Positions 1-7,773 of a stretch of 22,173 nt of DNA are shown piece after piece; within the stretch, counting starts at the first letter, position 1, and each line of letters begins with the position of its first letter. The notes below the pieces were generated by a model. That model saw nothing but the letters and a program-made list of their open reading frames with translations, was not told where the DNA came from and searched no databases. This DNA comes from an uncultured Eubacterium sp. GTDB taxonomy: Bacteria > Bacillota > Clostridia > Lachnospirales > Lachnospiraceae. The stretch lies in NCBI GenBank assembly GCA_910586445.1, contig CAJUHV010000065.1:1-22173 (forward strand), given 5' to 3'. Both the position numbers and the translations under genes were made by a program.

Positions 1-74
1 TGAAATTGGTAGGGTAGTTTTGTGCAAATTTCTATATTTGCTCATTTATAGTTACTTACATACCTTATGCGTTG

Positions 75-1352
75 ATGTCATTTTTTACTGGAATTTCATC
101 TCATAATTATATTATATACTGCAATGTGCTTATGGTGTCTGCCGCTTATATATTTTTGATCGTTTTGCTGAGGCCCACAGTGAGACAAACCGTATGGATG
201 ATTCTGTTTGAATGTACAGAATTAATACATGCAAGATATATCTGGTCTGGAATGAGCGAGGCGGGTTCTATTGCTGTGACGCTGGCTGTATGGGCATGCT
301 TTTTGTGGCTGTTGAGACAGGAGGATAGACAGTCTGGGAACATAAATTTCATTCTTATACTGCAGACTGTACTTATTTTGTTTTATGGAGTGATACGGCC
401 GTTTTTGCTGGTATATATTTTGCTGCCTGTTTATTACATAGTAAAAAGTGTGCGGGGCAGAAGAGAAAAAGCTGTGAAGCTTGGAATCATAGGGGGAGCA
501 TTATTCGGTTCTGTATTTTTGTATTTTTTTATGCAGGAATACTGTTGTGCAAAATATTTTTCAAGTAGTCCAGAGGATAGTTTTTTTTCATACCTAAGAA
601 GCGGACAGATGTTATCCTTAATAAAATTTATCATAAAGGTTAATGCTTCAGCTGCTCAGTCTGTTTTCATGCAGATGTCAAAATTTGGCTGGATAGGCAT
701 TGTTACTATGGGCATGTTTCTTTCGGCAGTAATTATATGCGTGATCTGCCTGCTTCATAGAAATAGAAGAGATAAACATTATAAAGTACAAAGGGTGTCA
801 GGCTGCTTATATATATGCATTGCCCTGCTTGTTTATGAGGCAAATATAATATTGTATTCAGCAGAACAGCTGCATAGGATGCTGCTGGCTCCAATGGCTG
901 CGGGAGCAGTATTGTGCTGTTTTATGTTTGGAGACGCGGCATCGTGTGTCAGGCAGCTGTTTACCATATCCGTTATGGCAGCCAGTATTTTGCTGTCTGG
1001 TGGAAGCAGCTATGCGCTGCCGCAGGATAACGTCGGACTTACTTATCAAGAAGGGGAAAGTCTGCGCGGGGAGCTGAGGCATGTGATGCCGGATGATGAT
1101 TCTAAAAATAGATGGGATCTTGGAATCGCTTTCCTGCCGGTGTATAGTGACATGCAGATTATGTTTTGTTTTCCTGCCTACATTTCAGGCAGCACATGTA
1201 ATGAAAATTATATGTATTCTGCGATTGATTCGGATACATTAAAAAGCAGATATATATTAGTCCAAGAGCGAAACAGTGATCTGCGGGCAAGATGTGACGC
1301 AGCCTATCACTTAATTTGGAAAGGGTATGGCTATCTGATCTATAGCCAATGA
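75..1352 (+). CDS. Multi-pass membrane protein, GT-C-like, probable surface-glycan enzyme (5' end possibly lost)
   Basis: A very hydrophobic protein of about 425 residues with roughly nine or ten membrane-spanning stretches and a soluble C-terminal part of about 110 residues. I see no diagnostic motif. Size, topology and the position upstream of a GtrB-like enzyme suggest a GT-C type glycosyltransferase or polymerase that uses undecaprenyl-phosphate sugars on the outer face of the membrane. The start is uncertain: TTG at 72 and ATG at 75 have no ribosome site, and the frame stays open back to a TAG at 15-17, encoding more membrane-like sequence. GT-C enzymes carry catalytic acidic residues in the first outer loop, which would lie upstream of this start. 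The gene is therefore either truncated, frameshifted near the T-run at 18-21, or begins at an unseen weak start. Its stop overlaps the next start (ATGA), so the two are probably co-translated. Confidence 0.6.
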   Translation: MSFFTGISSHNYIIYCNVLMVSAAYIFLIVLLRPTVRQTVWMILFECTELIHARYIWSGMSEAGSIAVTLAVWACFLWLLRQEDRQSGNINFILILQTVLILFYGVIRPFLLVYILLPVYYIVKSVRGRREKAVKLGIIGGALFGSVFLYFFMQEYCCAKYFSSSPEDSFFSYLRSGQMLSLIKFIIKVNASAAQSVFMQMSKFGWIGIVTMGMFLSAVIICVICLLHRNRRDKHYKVQRVSGCLYICIALLVYEANIILYSAEQLHRMLLAPMAAGAVLCCFMFGDAASCVRQLFTISVMAASILLSGGSSYALPQDNVGLTYQEGESLRGELRHVMPDDDSKNRWDLGIAFLPVYSDMQIMFCFPAYISGSTCNENYMYSAIDSDTLKSRYILVQERNSDLRARCDAAYHLIWKGYGYLIYSQ

Positions 1353-2530
1353 AAAAGAGGTGTTTTGTAGTGAATAAATTCATAAAGAACTTACTATTCA
1401 TATTTTGGCTGGTTATGATCTTTGTCTGTTCTTGTTTTTTGTTCTGGCATCAGGCTGTTTCTGATGGCAGTTCCTACTTGAGTGATCTTCCGATTCATAT
1501 AGAAGTATCTATTCATGAGACAGGATATTCATTGATGAATACGATGTTCAGAGTTTTGTATGTGGTGTATCCACATAATATTACACTGGCAGCAGGATTG
1601 GCAGCTGTAACTGTGATGACAATTTATGCGGTATTTTTTTTGATGAAAGTTATGCTTGAGCAGATGAATGTCAATGTACAGACCAGAAAGTCTGCGCTGC
1701 TTTTTTTCAGTATCAGCTCTCTTTTTATTACTTCGATTTACATACCGTTTTTATATCCGCATTTTTATGACAGGGCATGGTCTACACAGCCGTGGCATAA
1801 TTCTACTTATCTGCTGATGCGTCTGCTGGGAGTTCTTGCTTTGGCTGTTTACTTTCAGATAGAAGCACATTATCTGGACGGCATCAGATGGAAAGATTTT
1901 GTGCTATTTACAGTACTGTTAACGCTTGTCAATTATGCAAAGCCTAATTTTATCATTGGATTTGCTCCAATGATGCTCATATTTTTGATAAAAGATTTTA
2001 TACGAATGAGAGGCCATGGAGTGCAGCATATGATAAAATTCGGAAGCTGTGTGCTGCTTTCTTTGTGGATTTTAGTAATTCAGTACAAAATGCTGTATCC
2101 TGTCGGGGGAAATTCCGCTGTAGCTGTTACAGGTGAAAGATTAAAAATTTTTTTATCTTCGCCGATTTCAATCGTTCAGGCAGCGGCAGGCCTGGCGTTT
2201 CCGATTGTAATTTTATGCATGGCAGTGAGAATGCGTTACCTTCCTTCATTTTATGTTAAAAGCTTAGTGATGTATCTGATCACATTGTTGGAATGGATTT
2301 TTTTGACAGAAACAGGGCCTCGGGCAAATCATGGAAATTTTGGCTGGGGGACTTTATTAGGAGCCTTTATCCTGTACTTATCCAGCTGTGCGGTATTGCT
2401 TTCGCTTTATAATAAAAACAAGATCAGCAAAAAGATCTATTTGGCTTCCTGGGCGGTGTATGCAGCCAGCATTATTTCGGGATTGTGCTATTTTAGTATT
2501 CTGCTGCGCGGCGGAGGATATGTCATTTAA
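1349..2530 (+). CDS. Multi-pass membrane protein, GT-C-like
   Basis: An integral membrane protein of 393 residues. It has an N-terminal membrane segment (about residues 12-32), then an outer-loop stretch with several acidic residues (SDGSSYLSDLPIH, about 39-51), then seven to nine more hydrophobic helices. An acidic first loop followed by many helices is the layout of GT-C glycosyltransferases, which take sugars from polyprenyl-phosphate donors; this is a fold-level inference, not a family match. The start ATG at 1349 overlaps the previous stop as ATGA. A GTG at 1370 is an alternative start. The likely partner is the undecaprenyl-phosphate sugar synthase at 4873-5808. Confidence 0.65.
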   Translation: MKKRCFVVNKFIKNLLFIFWLVMIFVCSCFLFWHQAVSDGSSYLSDLPIHIEVSIHETGYSLMNTMFRVLYVVYPHNITLAAGLAAVTVMTIYAVFFLMKVMLEQMNVNVQTRKSALLFFSISSLFITSIYIPFLYPHFYDRAWSTQPWHNSTYLLMRLLGVLALAVYFQIEAHYLDGIRWKDFVLFTVLLTLVNYAKPNFIIGFAPMMLIFLIKDFIRMRGHGVQHMIKFGSCVLLSLWILVIQYKMLYPVGGNSAVAVTGERLKIFLSSPISIVQAAAGLAFPIVILCMAVRMRYLPSFYVKSLVMYLITLLEWIFLTETGPRANHGNFGWGTLLGAFILYLSSCAVLLSLYNKNKISKKIYLASWAVYAASIISGLCYFSILLRGGGYVI

Positions 2531-2570
2531 AGATTGAGAATCAGCAGTTATTTCAATTGGAGGTAAACAT

Positions 2571-3653
2571 GTGATTAATTACAGTGAAGTTCTTGCCATG
2601 GAGCCGTATTCTATGGCCAGGGCAGAAAAAGAAGTATTTCTGACAGACTGCCTTATTCAGTTGACGAACCATCATTATGGCAGCTGCCTAGCGTATCGGA
2701 AAATATTAGATGCAGTAGGACTTTGTCCAGGCAGCATTGGCAGTTATTATGATCTTCCATTTCTGCCGGTGAGATTGTTTAAGGAATATGATTTAAAAAG
2801 CGTCGGAGATGACAGCGTTCAAAAGACTATGACGTCATCTGGAACGACCGGACAGAAAGTATCCAGAATTTATCTGGATAAAGAAACATCAGCCGCACAA
2901 AGCAGGGTGCTGTCTAAAATTGTGTCCTCATTTATCGGAAAGAAACGTCTGCCGATGATGATACTGGATACGCCTGCCCTGCTGAAAGACCGCAGGATGT
3001 TTTCTGCAAGAGGAGCCGGAATATTAGGGTTTTCTATGTTTGCAAAAGACAGAATTTATGCACTTGATGAAGATATGCGCTTAGATATCAATGGCGTCAG
3101 GGAATTTTTATTAAAGCATGAAGATGAGGATATTTTTTTGTATGGATTTACTTTTATGGTATGGCAGCATTTCTATCGTGAACTAATGCGGGCAGGCTGG
3201 CATCCTGATCTGTCCAGGGGTATTTTGATTCATGGAGGCGGCTGGAAAAAGCTGTTATCGGAAGCGGTTTCCAAAGAGCAGTTTAAAGACGGGCTTTATC
3301 AGGCATGCGGCATTCAAAGAGTGTATGATTATTATGGAATGGTAGAGCAGACAGGTACGATTTATATGGAGTGTGAATACGGGCATCTGCACGCATCGGC
3401 ATTTTCAGATGTGATTATACGCAGGGCAGGGGATTTTTCTGCAGCTGAAATAGGAGAAGAAGGAATGATAGAAACAGTGTCTATTCTGCCAAAGTCTTAT
3501 CCGGGGCATGCGCTGCTGACGGAAGACACAGGTGTGATTTTAGGAGTGGACGATTGCCCGTGCGGGCGTCTGGGAAAATATTTTAAGATAAACGGAAGAA
3601 TGAAACATGCAGAGATCAGGGGGTGCAGCGATACTTATGCAGCAGGGCTTTAA
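2571..3653 (+). CDS. LuxE-like acyl-activating enzyme (acyl-protein synthetase family)
   Basis: A 360-residue protein of the LuxE/acyl-protein synthetase family, related to AMP-forming ligases. These enzymes adenylate a carboxylic acid with ATP and pass the acyl group to a protein cysteine, classically on LuxC. Visible motifs are the phosphate-binding loop MTSSGTTGQ (87-95), HGGGWK (221-226), YGMVEQ (255-260) and a C-terminal DCPCGRLGKYFKINGR segment. Length matches the family. The start is GTG at 2571, with GGAGG at 2559-2563 spaced 7 nt; an overlapping ATG at 2569 runs straight into a stop. The gene overlaps the LuxC-like gene by 47 nt, so the pair is almost certainly made as a complex. No luciferase genes are present, so the role is aldehyde supply for biosynthesis, by inference. 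Confidence 0.88.
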   Translation: MINYSEVLAMEPYSMARAEKEVFLTDCLIQLTNHHYGSCLAYRKILDAVGLCPGSIGSYYDLPFLPVRLFKEYDLKSVGDDSVQKTMTSSGTTGQKVSRIYLDKETSAAQSRVLSKIVSSFIGKKRLPMMILDTPALLKDRRMFSARGAGILGFSMFAKDRIYALDEDMRLDINGVREFLLKHEDEDIFLYGFTFMVWQHFYRELMRAGWHPDLSRGILIHGGGWKKLLSEAVSKEQFKDGLYQACGIQRVYDYYGMVEQTGTIYMECEYGHLHASAFSDVIIRRAGDFSAAEIGEEGMIETVSILPKSYPGHALLTEDTGVILGVDDCPCGRLGKYFKINGRMKHAEIRGCSDTYAAGL

Positions 3654-4833
3654 TGGCGTGAAAGTACTTTTTGCACGGGCAGACCGTCTGGAAACAATGA
3701 TAAATCTGCCTGCGAAAAGAGTATTTGATGAGGATGTCTGTAATTTTTTAAATCATCTGTCAGCAGAAATACGCAGGGATACAGAGGCGAAAAGACATGC
3801 AGACCTTATGGCATTTGGTTTTTTCAGCAGAAAGTCAAATATAGAAAGGATGAGACAGGCTTATGCAGAGACAGACCGTATCGGCAGGGGAGTAAGCTTT
3901 CATATAGCGCCGTCGAATGTTCCGGTGATGTCTGCATATACATTGGCAGCGGGGCTGCTGTCTGGCAATGCATGTATTGTCCGGGTATCATCCAAGGACT
4001 TTGAGCAGACAGAAATCTTATGCCGCCTGCTCAGAAAAACAGCAGCTGATGCAGCTGTGGGAGACTATATTGCAGTCGTGCAGTATGACAGGAACAGGGA
4101 AATCAATGATAAATTATCGTCATGCGCAGATGTCCGTGTGATCTGGGGCGGAGACCATACCGTAAACGAGATCAGGAGAAGTCCGATTCCGCCAAGGTGT
4201 GTAGAGGCTGTATTTGCAGACAGGTATTCTGTCTGTGTTCTGAATGCGGGCAGTGTGGAAAGGATTACAGACTGGCAGTCTGTTGTGAACGATTTTTATA
4301 ATGATACATACCTGTATGATCAGAATGCATGTACATCGCCGAGGCTGATGTACTGGCTGGGAACCGGGCAGGAAGTACAGCATGCAAGGGAATTGTTCTG
4401 GAGAGCGGTATATGAAGGCGTAAAAGAGCGGTATGAGGTCAGGCCGATCGCGGCGGTGGACAAACTGATGACGGACTTTCGGGCTGCTGTTGAACTGGAT
4501 GGCATAAAGATTGAAAAGGATGAAGGAAATTTATTTCATCGGATCTGGGTAAAGAAATTAACAAGAGAAATTACAGGGTATGCCTGTCCGGAAGGAAGCT
4601 TTATTGAGTATGGCAGCAGCAGCCTGGATGATCTGGCAGAAATCGTGACGAATAAATATCAGACGCTTTCGTACTTTGGATGCAGTGCGGATGAAATTGC
4701 CGGATGGGTATTAGAGAAAGGGCTGCGGGGGATTGACCGGATTGTTCCGATGGGAAAGACGGCTGATTTTTCCCTTACATGGGATGGCTATGATCTGATT
4801 GAAACGATGTCCAGGAAAGTATTAAAAGTCTAA
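3607..4833 (+). CDS. LuxC-like acyl-CoA/acyl-ACP reductase
   Basis: A 408-residue protein of the LuxC family (aldehyde dehydrogenase fold). It reduces an activated acyl group, held as a thioester on a catalytic cysteine, to an aldehyde using NAD(P)H. The nucleotide-binding region is HIAPSNVPVMSAYTLAAGLL (99-118), and the probable catalytic Cys242 lies in DQNACTSPR. It overlaps the LuxE-like gene. The ATG at 3607 has a GGAAG at 3594-3598. The in-frame ATG at 3637 is possible too, with AGGGGG upstream but 13 nt away. In bacterial luminescence this step makes long-chain aldehyde. Here the substrate is unknown and may be the acid loaded on the carrier protein at 7401-7640. Confidence 0.9.
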   Translation: MQRSGGAAILMQQGFNGVKVLFARADRLETMINLPAKRVFDEDVCNFLNHLSAEIRRDTEAKRHADLMAFGFFSRKSNIERMRQAYAETDRIGRGVSFHIAPSNVPVMSAYTLAAGLLSGNACIVRVSSKDFEQTEILCRLLRKTAADAAVGDYIAVVQYDRNREINDKLSSCADVRVIWGGDHTVNEIRRSPIPPRCVEAVFADRYSVCVLNAGSVERITDWQSVVNDFYNDTYLYDQNACTSPRLMYWLGTGQEVQHARELFWRAVYEGVKERYEVRPIAAVDKLMTDFRAAVELDGIKIEKDEGNLFHRIWVKKLTREITGYACPEGSFIEYGSSSLDDLAEIVTNKYQTLSYFGCSADEIAGWVLEKGLRGIDRIVPMGKTADFSLTWDGYDLIETMSRKVLKV

Positions 4834-4840
4834 AATTATT

Positions 4841-4857
4841 GCCGCCGGCTTGGCGGC
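4841..4857 (+). repeat. Small GC-rich hairpin between LuxC-like and GT2 genes
   Basis: A perfect 6-bp inverted repeat GCCGCC / GGCGGC with a 5-nt loop sits 7 nt after the LuxC-like stop and 15 nt before the preferred start of the next gene. It is not followed by a T-run on the plus strand, so it is not a normal terminator. It could modulate translation start or mRNA decay, but that is a guess. Confidence 0.4.
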
Positions 4858-4872
4858 GGAATGGGGATTTAT

Positions 4873-5808
4873 ATGAAATATTCATTTGTCATACCATGCT
4901 ATCAGTCGGAAAATACATTGAGGCAGGTGGTTCATGAGCTGCTCATGGAGATAGAAAAAGAAAATCTGATGGAATATGAGATTATTTTAGTCAACGATTG
5001 TTCGCCTGACAATGTATGGCATGTAATAAAGTCTTTATCCAGGGAAAATGATTTTGTACATGGCATTAATCTGGCGAAAAATTTCGGGCAGCACGCTGCG
5101 CTGCTGGCAGGATATGCAAAATCGAAAGGAGATGTAATTGTTTCGCTGGATGATGACGGGCAGGCTCCGGTTGATGAATTATATAAGCTGCTGAATGGAC
5201 TGGGAGAAGATTATGATGTTGTGTATGCTTATTACGATGAGGTTAAGCAGAATCTGTTTAGAAGATTGGGGTCGTGGGCCGCACTACAGATGGGGCATGC
5301 TTTGCTGGAAATACCGAAGGATTTTAAGGGCAGTAGTTTTTATGCGGCAAGAAAGTTTATTATAGATGAAATGCTCCATTATAAAAATGCATATCCGTAT
5401 CTGCCGGGCCTGGTGTTCAGAACCACAAGAAAGATTAATTGTGTGCGTACAAGCCATCGCGGGCGGCTGGAGGGAAGGTCAGGATACAGCTTTCGGTCAT
5501 TGTTTTCTTTATGGATGAATGGGTTTACGGCCTTTTCTGTAAAACCGTTGGAGATCGGATTTTGGCTGGGTGTTATATTTGCTGTAATGGGTTTTGGCGG
5601 AGGTATTTATACAGCTGTGAATAAAATCTGCAATCCTGATATTCCGGCTGGCTGGACTTCGACCATATGTGTTTTGTTAATATTAGGCGGCATGATTATG
5701 TTAATGCTGGGACTGCTTGGAGAGTATATTGGAAGAATATATATCTGCATTAATAAAGCGCCCCAATATGTTGTGAAGGAGGATACATATGATGAGCAGG
5801 GATGTTAA
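4873..5808 (+). CDS. Family 2 glycosyltransferase, GtrB/ArnC/DPM1-like (undecaprenyl-phosphate sugar synthase)
   Basis: A 311-residue GT2 enzyme that would move a sugar from a nucleotide donor to undecaprenyl phosphate at the inner membrane face. It shows the GT-A start SFVIPCYQSEN, VNDCSPD, a DDD metal-binding motif in SLDDDGQAP (residues 93-95), the GRSGYSFRSLFSLW region typical of the GtrB/ArnC group, and two C-terminal membrane helices (about 226-250 and 262-288). An in-frame ATG at 4861 exists, but GGGG at 4863-4866, spaced 6 nt, favours 4873. In three-component glycosylation systems a GtrB works with a GT-C membrane transferase, and the two membrane proteins upstream fit that role. The sugar is unknown. 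No GtrA-type flippase is seen in the window. Confidence 0.88.
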   Translation: MKYSFVIPCYQSENTLRQVVHELLMEIEKENLMEYEIILVNDCSPDNVWHVIKSLSRENDFVHGINLAKNFGQHAALLAGYAKSKGDVIVSLDDDGQAPVDELYKLLNGLGEDYDVVYAYYDEVKQNLFRRLGSWAALQMGHALLEIPKDFKGSSFYAARKFIIDEMLHYKNAYPYLPGLVFRTTRKINCVRTSHRGRLEGRSGYSFRSLFSLWMNGFTAFSVKPLEIGFWLGVIFAVMGFGGGIYTAVNKICNPDIPAGWTSTICVLLILGGMIMLMLGLLGEYIGRIYICINKAPQYVVKEDTYDEQGC

Positions 5809-5821
5809 GGAGGTGGGAAAA

Positions 5822-5854
5822 GTGTTAAGATACCGTCGCCATGGAAATGAATGA
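5822..5854 (+). other. Mini-ORF (10 codons) with a strong ribosome site
   Basis: Just after the GT2 stop there is AAGGAGGTG at 5807-5815, well placed before a GTG at 5822. The reading frame stops after 10 codons. The next real gene starts at 5894 with only GGGTGG-type complementarity upstream. This may be a leader peptide, the stub of a decayed gene, or chance; nothing identifies it. Confidence 0.25.
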
Positions 5855-5893
5855 TTGGAACAATTGAATCTTTTCAAAAAGTGGGTGGTTTAA

Positions 5894-7303
5894 ATGGATT
5901 TTTATAATGATATATTTCGATATTCAGACAATATAGCAATAACAGATGAGAATGGTACAAGTTATACTTATGGAGAAATGCTGGCTGCTGCTGATGATTT
6001 TGCATCACAAATTCCAAATCGCAGCTTGATATTTCTTGTATGTGAAAATTGTTCTGAGTCAATTATGGCATATATTGGATGTTTGCGCAGGAAAATAGTA
6101 CCCGTATTGATTCATCCGAAAATAGATCATAAGATGCTGCATCAGCTGCTTGGGGCGTACAGGCCGCAGTTCATATTCTGCCCGCAAAACTGGCATGCGC
6201 AGGGAGTCGAGATGGCAGCTTTTGGCAGGCATCATCTGCTTAAAACCGGGAATGAAAATGCTCCCGAAATGAATCCTGACCTCGCGGTGCTCATCACGAC
6301 TTCTGGAAGCACGGGAAGTCCTAAACTGGTAATGCAGTCATATAAGAATATTATATCGAATGCCAATTCCATAGCGGAATATTTGGATATCCAGGAGGAT
6401 GACAGGGCGATTACAACAATGCCCATGAGTTATACTTATGGATTATCTATCATACAGTCACACCTGATTAAGGGGGCGCGGATTATTGCAACTGAAAAAA
6501 CACTCATGGATAAAATGTTTTGGAAGCTGTTTAAAGAACAGAAGGCAACAACCTTTGGAGGGGTTCCATATGTTTATGAAATGCTGAAGCAGCTGCGTTT
6601 CGAGAGAATGGAGCTTCCGTCTCTGCGTTATATCACACAGGCGGGCGGTAAGCTGTCAAAGGATCTGACGCTTGAATTTTCAGAGATCTGCCGTAACAAG
6701 GGCATAAAACTTATTATAATGTATGGACAGACCGAGGCAACTGCGCGCATGTCATATCTGCCATGGGAATATGCATTCAGCAAGGCCGGGAGTATCGGCA
6801 TAGCAATTCCACATGGCAGGCTGTATCTGGCTGATGTGGACGGCAGAGAAATCATGCAGCCCGGTATTGTTGGAGAGATGGTATATGAGGGTGATAATGT
6901 GACCCTGGGCTATGCCTTAACGGCCAAAGAGTTGAAAAAAGCAGATCAGCGTCACGGAAGGCTTGAAACAGGAGATATGGCAGTGCGTGACAGTGATGGT
7001 TTTTTTACTATTGTAGGCAGGAAAAAGCGGTTTTTGAAAATATTTGGCAATCGTGTGAATCTTGATGAAGCTGAGGGGCTGTTGAATCAAGAGGGATTTA
7101 AATGTGTCTGCGGCGGCCGGGACGATCAGCTTAAAGTATATATTGTAGATGCTGATGAAAATAAGATGGCAGAAGCAGTGGACTTTATAAGCGCCAAGGC
7201 AGGATTAAACCGTTCGGCATTTCAGGCGGTAAGCGTAGATGAAATTCCGAGAAATAATTCTGGGAAAGTTATGTATTCTAAGCTGGAGGAAATTTATGGC
7301 TGA
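5894..7303 (+). CDS. ANL-superfamily AMP-dependent acid:carrier ligase
   Basis: A 469-residue adenylate-forming ligase, expected to activate a carboxylic acid as acyl-AMP and load it on the phosphopantetheine arm of a carrier protein or CoA. Core motifs are all visible: A3 TTSGSTGSPK (135-144), A5 YGQTEA (277-282), A7 TGD (359-361), the hinge GRKKRFLKIFGNRVN (375-389) and the A10 lysine in NNSGK (Lys458). The N-terminal domain is short, as in stand-alone ligases found in polysaccharide clusters. It is directly followed by an acyl carrier protein, an arrangement like DltA-DltC, but no DltB or DltD is present. The ligase-carrier pairing is inferred from adjacency. The acid cannot be predicted by eye. 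Confidence 0.88.
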   Translation: MDFYNDIFRYSDNIAITDENGTSYTYGEMLAAADDFASQIPNRSLIFLVCENCSESIMAYIGCLRRKIVPVLIHPKIDHKMLHQLLGAYRPQFIFCPQNWHAQGVEMAAFGRHHLLKTGNENAPEMNPDLAVLITTSGSTGSPKLVMQSYKNIISNANSIAEYLDIQEDDRAITTMPMSYTYGLSIIQSHLIKGARIIATEKTLMDKMFWKLFKEQKATTFGGVPYVYEMLKQLRFERMELPSLRYITQAGGKLSKDLTLEFSEICRNKGIKLIIMYGQTEATARMSYLPWEYAFSKAGSIGIAIPHGRLYLADVDGREIMQPGIVGEMVYEGDNVTLGYALTAKELKKADQRHGRLETGDMAVRDSDGFFTIVGRKKRFLKIFGNRVNLDEAEGLLNQEGFKCVCGGRDDQLKVYIVDADENKMAEAVDFISAKAGLNRSAFQAVSVDEIPRNNSGKVMYSKLEEIYG

Positions 7304-7319
7304 TTATAATAACCAATAA

Positions 7320-7368
7320 AGTTCTAAATATTCTTCCATAGACAATGGGTAAGGAACTGTGGTTTTTT
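7320..7368 (+). terminator. Possible attenuator or weak intrinsic terminator before the ACP gene
   Basis: In the gap between ligase and ACP, AGTTC (7320-7324) pairs with GAACT (7354-7358). An inner arm CTTCCAT (7333-7339) pairs with ATGG (7345-7348) and AAG (7351-7353). TTTTTT follows at 7363-7368. The stem is modest and interrupted, so it would probably be leaky and adjust expression of the downstream genes. This is a reading by eye, without an energy calculation. Confidence 0.35.
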
Positions 7369-7400
7369 GAATATTTTAAATTATTTTAGGAGGTAGTACT

Positions 7401-7640
7401 ATGAGCAGTTTGGAGATGTACAATAATGCATTTAAGGAGTCATTTGGCGTTGAGGAAAAGGAACTTGAGGGCCTTGAGTATCAGGGAGTAACAAACTGGG
7501 ACAGTGTTGGGCATATGAATCTTATTGCTGCCCTGGAGGAATCTTTTGATATTATGATGGATACCGATGATATTATTGACTTTAGTTCCTATGAAAAGGG
7601 CAGGGAAATCCTGGCGAAATACGGTAAGGTCATTCAGTAA
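7401..7640 (+). CDS. Acyl carrier protein (DltC/AcpP-like)
   Basis: A 79-residue acidic protein with the helical carrier pattern. The phosphopantetheine attachment serine is Ser35 in NWDSVGHMNLI, followed by an acidic helix II typical of interaction with partner enzymes. The start is ATG at 7401 with a strong AGGAGG upstream (about 7388-7393). It sits between the ligase and the GNAT-like gene, so it most likely shuttles the activated acid to the acyltransferase, the LuxC-like reductase, or both. A dedicated carrier in a glycan operon is known from several sugar N-acylation and flagellin glycan loci; its role here is inferred. Confidence 0.9.
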   Translation: MSSLEMYNNAFKESFGVEEKELEGLEYQGVTNWDSVGHMNLIAALEESFDIMMDTDDIIDFSSYEKGREILAKYGKVIQ

Positions 7641-7644
7641 ATAT

Positions 7645-7707
7645 ACTGCAGACCGCCAGGATTTACAGTGATTCTTCCGGGAAAGTACCTGGCTGGCGGT
7701 CTGCAGT
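7645..7707. repeat. 15-bp perfect inverted repeat downstream of ACP
   Basis: ACTGCAGACCGCCAG at 7645-7659 is exactly complementary to 7693-7707, with a 33-nt spacer that has minor internal pairing. It begins 5 nt after the ACP stop. No T-run follows, so it is not a classical intrinsic terminator. It could be an RNA processing or mRNA-stabilising structure, a factor-dependent stop, or a dispersed palindromic repeat. The remaining gap to 7773 is AT-rich, with only a weak promoter-like CTGTAA-17-TATAAA near 7718-7746. Confidence 0.6.
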
Positions 7708-7773
7708 CGGGGTGTACTGTAAATTTAATCGGTGTGCAGTATAAATATTAAAAAATAGGATAATGGTAAAAAA

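Noticed and set aside
2571..4833. Bioluminescence (lux) locus
   Set aside because: Only LuxE- and LuxC-like genes are present; no luciferase or LuxD, and the surroundings are glycan genes.
5894..7640. D-alanylation (dlt) operon
   Set aside because: Ligase and carrier resemble DltA and DltC in layout, but DltB, DltD and DltX are missing and unrelated genes follow.
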